A stretch of 64,000 nucleotides of DNA, from assembly GCA_014332815.1 (NCBI GenBank), contig JACSZT010000008.1:120988-184987 (forward strand). The letters are read 5' to 3'. The notes below the pieces were generated by a model. It ran no database searches and was not told the origin of the DNA. It saw only the letters and a program-made list of their open reading frames with translations. Position 1 is the stretch's first letter; each line of letters begins with the position of its first letter. Both the position numbers and the translations under genes were made by a program. The DNA is from Weissella confusa. GTDB lineage: Bacteria > Bacillota > Bacilli > Lactobacillales > Lactobacillaceae. Shown one piece after another: positions 53,476 to 62,034 of this stretch.

Positions 53476-54245
53476 CAGTAACCATGGTATTAGCCATTAT
53501 TTTGTTTGTTTTAATGGTCGCCATCGGTGGTGGTAAAGGGATTGGCGCCTTTGCTAGCTTGTGGGTTAATTTTGGTATCATGATTGTCATGATTATGTTG
53601 ATTAACTTCCAATTCAACGCCATGGCAGTTTTGCTAGTCGGTGGTGCCTTTTTGTTGACCATCACCATCTTGAGTTCTGGTGCCGATGAAGAAACAACGT
53701 CAATCGCCTTGATTGCAAGTTTCATTGTCATGATCGCCTTGGTTTTGCTGATTTTGCCAGCCGAACATTTAGCGATGGCGCAAGGATTCGCTGAAGAAAA
53801 TTCAGAAGAACTAGAAGGATTATCGTTAGGTATTAATGTTAATTTCGTCACGTTAGGTATCGTAGCTGCTTTACTTGCAACCCTTGGTGCGATTGCCGAG
53901 GCAGCCATCGCAATTGCTGCTGGTGTCGGCGAACTACGTCATGATCAACCAAACATGAAGACCAGTCAGCTGATTCGTACAGGACAAAAGCTTGGTCAGC
54001 AAATCATTGGAACGGCTGTTAACACCGTCTTATTTGGATTTATGGCTGACTTTTTGAGCTTAGCAATTTGGTTTGGTAAATTGCATTACACCATCGGTGA
54101 GATTATGAATGCGAAATTATTTACGTCATCAATGTTGTCATTGTTGTACGCGATTTTAGGTGTCATTTTGGTGTTGCCAATTACGTTAGCAATTTTTGTT
54201 TATCAACATAACCGGAAATCTAATGGATTTTCAGAGTCCGAATGA
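53472..54245 (+). CDS. YibE/F-family membrane protein, second of a pair
   Basis: The 257-residue, almost wholly membrane-embedded paralogue lacks the extracytoplasmic domain. The core LATLGAIAEAAIAIAAGVGEL and TGQKLGQQIIGTAVNTVLFG parallels the first copy (motif GAxxDEA becomes GAIAEA). The overlapping starts suggest an obligate two-subunit membrane complex. The pair is common in lactic acid bacteria and its function is not established. No clear terminator follows. Confidence 0.85.
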   Translation: MTVTMVLAIILFVLMVAIGGGKGIGAFASLWVNFGIMIVMIMLINFQFNAMAVLLVGGAFLLTITILSSGADEETTSIALIASFIVMIALVLLILPAEHLAMAQGFAEENSEELEGLSLGINVNFVTLGIVAALLATLGAIAEAAIAIAAGVGELRHDQPNMKTSQLIRTGQKLGQQIIGTAVNTVLFGFMADFLSLAIWFGKLHYTIGEIMNAKLFTSSMLSLLYAILGVILVLPITLAIFVYQHNRKSNGFSESE

Positions 54246-54361
54246 CCGTCAGAATGGCAAAAGACTAGGAATTATTAGAAAATCATGTTATGCTAATTTT
54301 AAAATGTCATGACTTCAGGGGAGTGACCGTATCCTGTAGAAAGTAAGATGAGGTATCGCAC

Positions 54362-55051
54362 ATGAGTAGTGTCCTTGTTATTGAAGATGAAGTAAATTTG
54401 GCGCGTTTCGTTGAACTAGAGTTGCAACACGAAGGTTATGAAACGCACGTAGAAGACAACGGTCGTGGTGGATTGCAAGCTGCATTGGACAATGATTACG
54501 ATTTGATCTTGTTGGATTTGATGTTGCCAGAATTGAGTGGTTTGGAAGTAGCACGTCGTTTGCGCGAAGTGAAGAACACACCAATCATCATGATGACAGC
54601 TCGCGATTCAGTTATTGATCGTGTTTCTGGACTTGATTACGGTGCTGATGACTACGTCGTTAAGCCATTCGCCATCGAAGAATTGTTGGCCCGTGTTCGC
54701 GCTTTGTTGCGTCGTATTAACATTGAGACGGAAGAGCACAGCACGCACCAAAGCGTTGTTCGTTACCGTGATTTGACGGTCGAAAAGGAAAACCGCATTG
54801 CCCGTCGTGGTAACGAAATCATTAATTTGACAAAGCGTGAGTACGAATTGTTGTTGATCTTGATGGAAAACATTAACGTTGTCCAATCTCGTGAGGAACT
54901 ATTGAAGAAGGTTTGGGGTTACGACTCACAAATCGAAACCAATGTTGTCGATGTTTATATTCGTTACTTGCGTAATAAGATTGATCAACCAGACTCACGC
55001 GCATCATACATCCAAACCGTTCGTGGTACTGGATACGTTATGCGTCAGTAA
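54362..55051 (+). CDS. OmpR/PhoB-family response regulator (ArlR-like)
   Basis: The 229-residue regulator has a receiver domain (about 1-118; IEDEVNLARFVELEL, phosphoacceptor in ILLDLMLPELSG, KPFAIEELLARVR) and a winged-helix domain (about 130-228; LTKREYELLLILMENINVVQS). Similarity to ArlR/CsrR-type regulators is by overall pattern. RBS GATGAGG precedes ATG. The kinase follows after 15 nt. Confidence 0.87.
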   Translation: MSSVLVIEDEVNLARFVELELQHEGYETHVEDNGRGGLQAALDNDYDLILLDLMLPELSGLEVARRLREVKNTPIIMMTARDSVIDRVSGLDYGADDYVVKPFAIEELLARVRALLRRINIETEEHSTHQSVVRYRDLTVEKENRIARRGNEIINLTKREYELLLILMENINVVQSREELLKKVWGYDSQIETNVVDVYIRYLRNKIDQPDSRASYIQTVRGTGYVMRQ

Positions 55052-55066
55052 TTTTGGGGGCGACTA

Positions 55067-56536
55067 ATGGACAATGCATCCATTATCACTGAAACACCGC
55101 AACGCAAGGGACTCTCACTTAAATGGAAGTGGGCACTTGGTTCCGCAGCCGGTGTTTTTTTGATATTTATAATCTTTGCTTGGTTTGTTGTGCAGGCTTT
55201 TTCATCACAAATGTTAAAAACCGAGCGTCAACAAGTGGCAACCTCACTACAGGTTGTCACAACGCGATTGCAAAATCTGGATGAAAAGAAATTATCACCG
55301 GCTGATGTTGATGCCATGTTGCGACCAAAGTCAAATGACTTGAACAAGGTGGTTAACGACCCCGTTATGCAACAGATTACGCGTCAGGACTACACAGTCA
55401 TGGTGTATAACACAAATGGGCGCCAAGTTTATCCAATTGGTGGTGCTGGCGTGCCATTTCAACGTGTCTCAGATTTGAGTGTTAAAACAGAACGGGTTAA
55501 TGGTAGTTCTGTGCTAGTCGGCCGTCAGGAGTTGCGTAACTCAAATAACCACTTGATTGGTTATGTCGTGATTGAAAACCACTTGACGTCGTATCACAAA
55601 ACATTTAACCGTGTGTACCTTATCATCATGATTTTGATTGGCCTAGGCTTGTTCTTGTTAGCCTTGTGGGGCTATTGGTTATCAGATTACCTGCTACGCC
55701 CAGTCAACAACATCAAAAAGGTAGTTGATGAAATGCAAGCCGACCCACAATCACAAGCCCGTGTGCAACATGAGGATCGACGTCCTGATGAATTAACGGA
55801 CTTGTCAGATTTGTTGAACGACATGCTAGATCGTATGCAACGCTTCATTTTGCAACAACACCAATTCGTTGAAGATGTTTCACACGAGTTGCGCACGCCT
55901 GTGGCCATTGTTAAGGGACACATGGAGTTGTTGAACCGTTGGGGTAAGGATGATCCAAAGATTTTGGCTGAGTCAATCGAAGCGTCTTTGCAAGAAATGC
56001 GACGCATGGAAGGCCTGGTTTCTGAAATGCTTGACTTGACACGCGCTGATCAAGTCGAATTAACTTTCCGCGAGGGTGACACTGATGTCAAGGACATGAT
56101 TAACGCCATCTATACGAACTTCAAGATGATCCATCCAGACTTCACGTTTGGCTTGGACGACGACTTGAAGGGGCCAACTATCGTTAATATGAATCGTGAT
56201 CACCTGGAGCAAATTTTAATTATCTTGTCGGACAACGCTGTGAAGTACAGCCAAGACCGCAAGGAAATTCACTTTGCTGCGTCTCGTTCGGGCAACTTCG
56301 TACAATTGGCTGTGCAAGACTTTGGTGAAGGTATTTCCCCAGAAGACGCTGCGCGTGTTTTCGACCGTTTCTATCGTGTCGACAAAGCACGTTCTCGTAA
56401 GCAGGGTGGAAATGGCCTTGGGTTGAGTATCGCCCAAAAGCTGGTTGAGGGTTATGGTGGAAAGATTGAACTTGAATCCGCTATTGGACAAGGGTCGATT
56501 TTCAGAATTACATTGCCTATTAAGCAAGAAAAATAG
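55067..56536 (+). CDS. Sensor histidine kinase with HAMP domain (ArlS-like)
   Basis: The 489-residue kinase has TM1 (about 24-46), an extracytoplasmic sensor region (about 47-180), TM2 (about 183-205), HAMP (about 206-262), HisKA (about 268-330; FVEDVSHELRTPVAIVKGH) and HATPase_c (about 375-488; LSDNAVKYSQD, QDFGEGI, GGNGLGLSIAQK). The architecture matches ArlS/CsrS-type sensors of envelope or growth signals. It is cotranscribed with the regulator and ends at a strong terminator. Confidence 0.88.
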   Translation: MDNASIITETPQRKGLSLKWKWALGSAAGVFLIFIIFAWFVVQAFSSQMLKTERQQVATSLQVVTTRLQNLDEKKLSPADVDAMLRPKSNDLNKVVNDPVMQQITRQDYTVMVYNTNGRQVYPIGGAGVPFQRVSDLSVKTERVNGSSVLVGRQELRNSNNHLIGYVVIENHLTSYHKTFNRVYLIIMILIGLGLFLLALWGYWLSDYLLRPVNNIKKVVDEMQADPQSQARVQHEDRRPDELTDLSDLLNDMLDRMQRFILQQHQFVEDVSHELRTPVAIVKGHMELLNRWGKDDPKILAESIEASLQEMRRMEGLVSEMLDLTRADQVELTFREGDTDVKDMINAIYTNFKMIHPDFTFGLDDDLKGPTIVNMNRDHLEQILIILSDNAVKYSQDRKEIHFAASRSGNFVQLAVQDFGEGISPEDAARVFDRFYRVDKARSRKQGGNGLGLSIAQKLVEGYGGKIELESAIGQGSIFRITLPIKQEK

Positions 56537-56542
56537 TACACT

Positions 56543-56578
56543 AAAAGCTGTGGCCAATTCAGTTGGCCACAGCTTTTT
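56543..56578 (+). terminator. Terminator of the ArlRS-like operon
   Basis: AAAAGCTGTGGCCAA/TTGGCCACAGCTTTT stem, 5-nt loop. Confidence 0.95.
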
Positions 56579-56604
56579 AAATGGATAAATGAGAGATAAA
56601 GATT

Positions 56605-57606
56605 ATGATTTTAAAACACGTTATTTTGCATATTTTGGATAAAGATGCAGGGAATCTAATTGCATCCCAAGCTGAAATTAATTTAACTCAACCTGGACTC
56701 CACGACTATCTGGAAAAGATTATTATGAAGTTCCAAACGGGCGATTTTAAGCCGGGCACGTTGACTGGTGAGGATTACCTAGCCCAGACGATTGATGACA
56801 ATAACGGGTTGTCATTTGCCGAAAAGACCACCCAACTCGCCGAAAAGCTGTTTGATACGATTGCAGCAAGCGAAGCGGTGCCGGCCGGCGATTTATTGAG
56901 CTTTGAGTTTGCAGAGGGGACTGATGACTTCTTCGGCTTGATTAAGCTAAACTTTGCGCCACGTTATGCGCACATTGTTGATTATCGTGATGATCAATTG
57001 GTTAACAACTTGGTTTTGAATCAAGCGGTTTTGCCGGGTGCAAATCAAAAAGCAGATGAAGGTATCATCGTTAATTTGATGACCGGTTCTTATATGTTGG
57101 TCGAGAAACAATATCTGATTGATGGCCACCGTATCAATTACTTCTCAGAGCGTTTCTTGGAAATTAAGCCGGAGGAATCAACTAAAGACAATATCAAAAC
57201 GATTAAACGTGCGGTTAAGACAGTCGCTGATAAGTTCGATGTGCCTGAGCACGAAGCAATGGCAGCCACGCAGAGTGCTATTTTCGAATCAGTATCCGAC
57301 GGCGGTCAAATTAATACTGCTGATATTGCGGAAGCTGTTTTCAAAGGTAATATTTCGGCCAAGCAGGCGTACAACGAAGTCATTGCAGACAAGGAGCTCG
57401 ACACGGCGATTGACGTGCCTAACGTTGAGCGCGTCGAGAAGAAGTACCGTCTCCAACGTTTTAAGCTGGATTCTGGTATCGAGATTGCTATTCCAATGGA
57501 TATTTACCAAGACCGTAGTAAGGTTGAATTCGTCAATAATCCGGATGGAACAATGTCACTTGTGATTAAGGACATTGAATCGATTGTTAATAAGTTCAAT
57601 TCATGA
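56605..57606 (+). CDS. 37-kDa nucleoid-associated protein (NdpA/YejK family)
   Basis: The 333-residue protein follows the PF04245 pattern: N-terminal ILKHVILHILDKDAGN, central DDQLVNNLVLNQAVLPG and C-terminal GTMSLVIKDIESIVNK. The family was first described as nucleoid-associated in gammaproteobacteria. Several lactic acid bacteria carry a homologue whose role is untested. It is monocistronic, sharing a bidirectional terminator with the Spx-like gene. Confidence 0.82.
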   Translation: MILKHVILHILDKDAGNLIASQAEINLTQPGLHDYLEKIIMKFQTGDFKPGTLTGEDYLAQTIDDNNGLSFAEKTTQLAEKLFDTIAASEAVPAGDLLSFEFAEGTDDFFGLIKLNFAPRYAHIVDYRDDQLVNNLVLNQAVLPGANQKADEGIIVNLMTGSYMLVEKQYLIDGHRINYFSERFLEIKPEESTKDNIKTIKRAVKTVADKFDVPEHEAMAATQSAIFESVSDGGQINTADIAEAVFKGNISAKQAYNEVIADKELDTAIDVPNVERVEKKYRLQRFKLDSGIEIAIPMDIYQDRSKVEFVNNPDGTMSLVIKDIESIVNKFNS

Positions 57607-57616
57607 TTGATAGCTA

Positions 57617-57655
57617 CAAAAAAGAGGAGTTCGTTTTATACGAACTCCTCTTTTT
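57617..57655. terminator. Bidirectional terminator between the nucleoid-associated and Spx-like genes
   Basis: Perfect stem AAAGAGGAGTTCG/CGAACTCCTCTTT with loop TTTTATA and T-tracts on both strands. Confidence 0.95.
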
Positions 57656-57662
57656 CTTTAAA

Positions 57663-58091
57663 TTAATTTTCTTCTTCGTCCAACTCAGCAGAACGTTGCA
57701 AAAGCGCTTGCAATTCGTTCTTACGACGATCGCGTGGAATAAACAACCCCAACATATCTTCATTAATACCAGCCATAACGTGGACAACCTCGCCAGCTTC
57801 GTTGGTCTCAACTGTAAGAGGTGACTTCAATGACTTGTTTGGACTTGCAATGACATCATTAATCGTCCAATCGTCAATTGACATACCGCGTGGATTCTTG
57901 AAAATGGTTGCCTCAGGATCCTCAGCTGCGCAGATAGCACGCATCGTTGGTACTGAAACAGGGAGGGATGATGAGTCCTTCAACTGTACTAGCTCGTAGT
58001 CTAAGTTGTTACGTTCGAAAAAGCTCTCGACTGACTTCAATGCATTCAGCGCTGAAGTGCGGTGAGAAAATGAATAAACCGTGACAGCCAT
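57663..58091 (-). CDS. Spx/ArsC-family protein lacking the CXXC redox centre
   Basis: The 142-residue thioredoxin-fold protein aligns along Spx. The start VTVYSFSHRTSALNALKSVE matches VTLYTSPSCTSCRKA, but Cys-Thr-Ser-Cys is replaced by Arg-Thr-Ser-Ala. LKSPLTVE matches the cis-Pro motif, AGINEDMLGLFIPRDRR matches VGYNEDEIRRFLPRK, and an acidic tail follows (LDEEEN). Its single cysteine (ICAAED) is elsewhere. Spx binds the RNA polymerase alpha subunit; if this paralogue does, it cannot use the thiol switch. RBS not inspected in detail; the ATG precedes AVTVYS as in Spx. Confidence 0.8.
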   Translation of the reverse strand: MAVTVYSFSHRTSALNALKSVESFFERNNLDYELVQLKDSSSLPVSVPTMRAICAAEDPEATIFKNPRGMSIDDWTINDVIASPNKSLKSPLTVETNEAGEVVHVMAGINEDMLGLFIPRDRRKNELQALLQRSAELDEEEN

Positions 58092-58349
58092 GAAATTCCC
58101 TCAATTCAATCTTTTACTAATGTTTCTATTTTCACACATATAAAAAAACAGTCAAGTCTTTATAAGGGTTTTGATGTCATCTTAATGTTTCATCGACGGT
58201 AATGTGAGAATTGGGTTTTAATCAGGTTAGAAAACGGTTTGATTTAGGCCATTGAATTGCCACGTGTCAGAAACAAGCGTAAACTAGTTGCATGTATATT
58301 TATGATTTTTTCGTAAATTAAATATGAATTTTTTCAAGGGGTTATTCTT

Positions 58350-59834
58350 ATGAACAAGAAGAAAATCGGTCTTGGCGCGTTAATCATGATGATGTTCACC
58401 ACCATCTTTGGTTTCGCCAATGGGCCTGTGGCCTTTGAGCGTATGGGATATGCAGCAATCATCTGGTATATTTTGGGTGCCTTGTTGTTCTTCCTACCAA
58501 CTTCTATGATGTACGCTGAATTTGGTGCATCATTTAAGGACGCTAAGGGTGGTATTTACTCATGGATGGAACGTTCATTGGGTAAGAAGGTTGCGTTTAT
58601 TGCAACTTTTATTGGTTTGGCATCATGGGTGATTTGGATGATTTCCGTATCACAAAAGGTATGGATTCCGTTGTCAACTTTGATTTTCGGTAAGGACATG
58701 ACAACAACTTGGTCATTGTTCGGTTTGAACGGTGGTCAAACAGTTGGTGTTTTGGCAGTTTTGTTCATCTTGGTCGTTGCTTACTTTGTAACGCGCGGTG
58801 TTAAGTCAATTTCACGCATTTCTGCTATGGGTGGTATGTTCGTTATGGCATTGAACGTCATCTTGTTGTTGGCTTCAATTGCTGTGTTGATTGGTCACGG
58901 TGGTCACTTCGCCGAGCCATTAAAGTTGCGTTCATTCTTCATCTCAGGTAGCCCTGATTATCAATCAATTGGTCAAATGATTTCATTTGCCTTGTACGCT
59001 ATCTTTGCTTACGCCGGTTTGGAACAAATGGGTGGTATCATGGAAGACGTTGATAACGCCGAAAAGACGTATCCTAAGGCAGCTTTGATTGCAACGACAA
59101 TCATCGGGTTGGGTTATGCTATCTCAATTTTGCTATGGGGTGCTTCAACTAACTGGACGTCATTGACGGCTGATAAGTCAGCGAACCTTGGAAACATCAC
59201 GTATGTTTTGATGAATAACTTGGGTGTGCAATTGGGTGATGCCTTTGGTATGTCACACAGCGCTGGCTTGATCATGGGATCAATTTTTGCTCGCTTTGCT
59301 GGTATTTCAATGTTCTTCGCTTATGTTGGTTCATTCTTTGTTTTGACATATGCACCTTTGAAGTCATTCATCTTGGGTTCACCAAAGGAAGTTTGGCCAA
59401 AGAAGTTTATCGCTTTGAATGAACATGATGTGCCTGCTGTTGCCGTATGGTCACAAGCTATCTTGGTTTCAGTATTGGTTATCTTGATTTCATTTGGTGG
59501 TAAGAGTGCTGAGCAACTATACCTTGTTTTGACGAACATGGGTAATGTGTCATCAACGTTGCCTTATGTCTTCTTGGTTGCTGCGTTCCCATTGTTCAAG
59601 CGTTTGAACGACGTTGAGCGTCCATTTATCTTCTACAAGAACCCAACAATCACTTGGATTATCACGATTCTTGTTGAGGCTTTGACAATTATCTCAATTT
59701 TGTTGACGATTATCTCACCATTCCAAACGGGAGATTGGTTCAGCGGTATTTGGACAGTTGTTGGTCCAATCTTCTTCGGTGTACTAGCGTGGGTATTGTT
59801 CACGTTGGGTGAGAAGAAGCACGGAAAGCTATAA
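58350..59834 (+). CDS. APC-superfamily amino acid transporter (YjeM-like)
   Basis: The 494-residue membrane protein has about 12-13 TM helices, of the glutamate/GABA antiporter-related YjeM group. Landmarks: MMMFTTIFGFANGPVAFERM in TM1 (the unwound substrate site), YAEFGASFKDAKGGIYSWME in the TM2-3 region and AYAGLEQMGGIMEDVDNAEK in TM6-7. Substrate not determined by sequence. RBS AAGGGG precedes ATG. The 258-nt upstream gap is AT-rich and shows no clear operator. Confidence 0.87.
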   Translation: MNKKKIGLGALIMMMFTTIFGFANGPVAFERMGYAAIIWYILGALLFFLPTSMMYAEFGASFKDAKGGIYSWMERSLGKKVAFIATFIGLASWVIWMISVSQKVWIPLSTLIFGKDMTTTWSLFGLNGGQTVGVLAVLFILVVAYFVTRGVKSISRISAMGGMFVMALNVILLLASIAVLIGHGGHFAEPLKLRSFFISGSPDYQSIGQMISFALYAIFAYAGLEQMGGIMEDVDNAEKTYPKAALIATTIIGLGYAISILLWGASTNWTSLTADKSANLGNITYVLMNNLGVQLGDAFGMSHSAGLIMGSIFARFAGISMFFAYVGSFFVLTYAPLKSFILGSPKEVWPKKFIALNEHDVPAVAVWSQAILVSVLVILISFGGKSAEQLYLVLTNMGNVSSTLPYVFLVAAFPLFKRLNDVERPFIFYKNPTITWIITILVEALTIISILLTIISPFQTGDWFSGIWTVVGPIFFGVLAWVLFTLGEKKHGKL

Positions 59835-59843
59835 TGACGATTA

Positions 59844-59870
59844 AAACGTGCCTGTAAAGGCACGTTTTTT
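59844..59870 (+). terminator. Terminator of the YjeM-like gene
   Basis: AACGTGCCT/AGGCACGTT with a GTAA loop, T6 tail. Confidence 0.93.
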
Positions 59871-59926
59871 CTTGCTCATTTTCAGGTCCGGGAGTAACCT
59901 ATATAACAACTAAGGAGGCAAGTCAC

Positions 59927-60316
59927 ATGCCAAAGATGAATATCGATATGATCAAGGGTCGTACACCCGATGAAATCAAGCAAATTTTGGACATTTCATA
60001 TGAAGTAATGCTAGCTGCATTTGGTGCACCGGATGGTGATCGCTACCAAATTGTCACGCAACACGAGCCTTATGAAATGCAAATCTTGGACACTGGTCTA
60101 GGTATCGAACGCACAGATAAGGTGCTAGTATTTAGTTTGGTAACGCGTCCGCGCACAACTGAACAAAAGGTTAACTTCTATAATAATTTGGTGTCTGAGC
60201 TACACGAGAAAACAGGCTTGCGCAAGGAAGATGTGATGATTAACCTAGTCGTTAACAGTGATGAAGATTGGAGCTTTGGTTACGGTGAAGCCCAATTTTT
60301 GACTGGTAAGTTGTAA
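59927..60316 (+). CDS. Tautomerase-superfamily protein
   Basis: The 129-residue protein starts MPKMNIDMIKGRTPDEIKQ, giving an N-terminal Pro after Met removal, the general base of tautomerases. The fused two-repeat length resembles Bacillus YrdN-type proteins. The C-terminal KEDVMINLVVNSDEDWSFG is the conserved WS-containing region of that group. Substrate unknown. RBS AAGGAGG. It is cotranscribed with the next small gene (21-nt gap). Confidence 0.83.
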   Translation: MPKMNIDMIKGRTPDEIKQILDISYEVMLAAFGAPDGDRYQIVTQHEPYEMQILDTGLGIERTDKVLVFSLVTRPRTTEQKVNFYNNLVSELHEKTGLRKEDVMINLVVNSDEDWSFGYGEAQFLTGKL

Positions 60317-60337
60317 TTAAGAAAGGAGTAAAACCCG

Positions 60338-60718
60338 ATGTTGCCAGATGAAGAAGATTATCAACCAATTGATGAACTAACTAGCGACGAGCATAGTTGG
60401 TACGCCGTTCGTATGGTCGGCGAGGACGTCGATACATTGTTGACAGCCGCCACAACCGAATCTGACGCAGAAGGTATTGCTCATCGAACAGCAACGCAAT
60501 ACCCCGACTTTTCATTTTCGGTCGTGCCGGTAACAGGCATTTTTATGGACAATACGCGATATGACAAAATGACAGATTTGCAATGGTACGGGGTCATGCC
60601 GGCCAGTCGTAAAGATAATTACATTACGCAGATATTCGCTAACTTCAAGGATTTGAATACATTTCTAAGCGATAACCGCGCGGAAAAGTATCGTTTTGTC
60701 AGCTTAATGATGAAATAA
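60338..60718 (+). CDS. Uncharacterised protein downstream of the tautomerase
   Basis: I recognise no family. The 126-residue, acidic, soluble protein starts MLPDEEDYQPIDEL and contains WYAVRMVGEDVDTLLTAA and WYGVMPASRKDNYITQIF. There are no membrane segments and no cysteines. AAAGGAG precedes the ATG. Close spacing after the tautomerase gene suggests a two-gene operon. Confidence 0.7.
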   Translation: MLPDEEDYQPIDELTSDEHSWYAVRMVGEDVDTLLTAATTESDAEGIAHRTATQYPDFSFSVVPVTGIFMDNTRYDKMTDLQWYGVMPASRKDNYITQIFANFKDLNTFLSDNRAEKYRFVSLMMK

Positions 60719-60722
60719 GGGG

Positions 60723-60751
60723 TTGACGTTACAACGTTTTACCTGTATTAT
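60723..60751 (+). promoter_or_regulatory. Promoter of tRNA-Gly
   Basis: TTGACG (60723-60728), 17-nt spacer, TATTAT (60746-60751). Predicted start is about 27 nt before the tRNA. Confidence 0.8.
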
Positions 60752-60784
60752 TAACTATGTTGTTGAGGCAACGTAGTTAAATAT

Positions 60785-60856
60785 GCGGATGTAGTACAAT
60801 GGCTAGTGCTCCAGCCTTCCAAGCTGGGAATGCGGGTTCGATTCCCGTCGTCCGCT
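60785..60856 (+). tRNA. tRNA-Gly (anticodon UCC)
   Basis: The 72-nt cloverleaf has acceptor GCGGATG/CGTCCGC (one G-T), anticodon stem CCAGC/GCTGG with loop CTTCCAA (anticodon TCC) and T-arm GCGGGTTCGATTCCCGT. The discriminator base is T, as expected for glycine. The CCA end is not encoded. It is a lone tRNA with its own promoter and terminator. Confidence 0.97.
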
Positions 60857-60862
60857 TACTAA

Positions 60863-60896
60863 AACAACCATCACCTTGTTGATGGTTGTTTTTTTG
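60863..60896 (+). terminator. Terminator of tRNA-Gly
   Basis: AACAACCATCA/TGATGGTTGTT stem followed by T6. Confidence 0.95.
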
Positions 60897-60973
60897 TAAA
60901 GTAAGTTCGCAAAGAAAAACCGTGTGCTATAATAGATACGTTAAAAAAAGAGATAGATAAGGATGTTATTTCC

Positions 60974-61915
60974 ATGAAGATTAAAGGCTTAACGCCAATT
61001 TTGTTGATTCTGTTGGTCATTTTGTTTGTAACGGGACACGGTTACTTCCTTGAAGGGCCATTGACTAAATTCATGCACATGTCTGAAAACTGGATTGGTG
61101 GTGCCAATGCAGTGGGTTGGTCAATCATCATCTTGACGTTCGTTGTGCGTTTGGTATTGTTGCCATTTATGGTTCACCAACAACGCGCTGCAACGATTCA
61201 ACAAGAAAAGATGCGTTTGTTGCAACCACAAATGACGAAGATCCAAGAAGCACAAAAGAACGCCCAAACGCAAGAAGAGAAGATGCTTGCCTCTCAAGCG
61301 ATGATGGCTGTTTATCGTGAAAACGGTGTATCATTGCTAGGCGGCATGAACTTCACTGTGTTGATCATTCAATGGCCAGTGTTCATGGGATTGTATGCAG
61401 CGATTAAGAATTCACACGATTTGGTGAATGCAAGTTTCTTCGGCATTAAGTTGGCAACGCAATCACCAGTGTTGGCAATTGCAACAGCCGTCGTTTACGG
61501 TTTGCAAGCATACTTGTCAATGGTTGGCGTACCGGCCGAGCAAAAGAAGCAAATGCAATCAATGATGATGATTATGCCAATCATGATGCTATTCATGACT
61601 TGGGTAACTAACGGTGGTATTGCGTTGTACTTCTTCGTTGGTGCATTGGTCATGATTATCCAAACGTTGATTATCATCGTTTGGCGTCCACGTTTGCGTC
61701 AACACGTTGCAGACACGTTCGAAGTGAAGGATGTTGTTGATGATGCGTTGTCTGGTAAGTTGCAATCAGAACCAACTGGTCCATTTGCACAAGCTATGAA
61801 GGCTGCGCAGGCACAACAAGATGCACAAGCACGTAAGGACATTACAGATGACGCCAGTGAAAACACGCACCCTGAATCAAAGGGTGGTCGTAATGCTGGT
61901 AAGCAAAAGCGTTAA
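60974..61915 (+). CDS. yidC: Membrane protein insertase YidC/Oxa1
   Basis: The 313-residue insertase has an N-terminal TM or signal anchor (about 5-24) and a core of five TM helices. The conserved hydrophilic-groove arginine is in LTFVVRLVLLPFM. A cytoplasmic coiled hairpin lies at about 75-115, followed by FTVLIIQWPVFMGLY, with a basic, Gln/Ala-rich C-terminal tail (QAQQDAQARKD...GKQKR) suited to ribosome binding, as in YidC2-type. It lacks the lipobox cysteine usual in Gram-positive YidC (VTGHGY at that place). RBS AAGGATG. Confidence 0.92.
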   Translation: MKIKGLTPILLILLVILFVTGHGYFLEGPLTKFMHMSENWIGGANAVGWSIIILTFVVRLVLLPFMVHQQRAATIQQEKMRLLQPQMTKIQEAQKNAQTQEEKMLASQAMMAVYRENGVSLLGGMNFTVLIIQWPVFMGLYAAIKNSHDLVNASFFGIKLATQSPVLAIATAVVYGLQAYLSMVGVPAEQKKQMQSMMMIMPIMMLFMTWVTNGGIALYFFVGALVMIIQTLIIIVWRPRLRQHVADTFEVKDVVDDALSGKLQSEPTGPFAQAMKAAQAQQDAQARKDITDDASENTHPESKGGRNAGKQKR

Positions 61916-61928
61916 TTAGTTTGAAAAG

Positions 61929-61960
61929 CCAGTGGCCAATTTTGGGTCGCTGGTTTTTTT
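61929..61960 (+). terminator. Terminator of yidC
   Basis: CCAGTGGCC/GGGTCGCTGG stem with G-T pairs, T7 tail. Confidence 0.88.
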
Positions 61961-62034
61961 CATGTCTGGAAAATAGAATTTTCATGTTTTATCATGTGCA
62001 TTAATGTACAATATATGTACGGAGGGTGGAACGC

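Noticed and set aside
58225-58245. Possible cre site (AGAAAACGGTTTGA) before the YjeM-like gene
   Set aside because: The arms deviate from the consensus at conserved positions; too weak to report as a feature.
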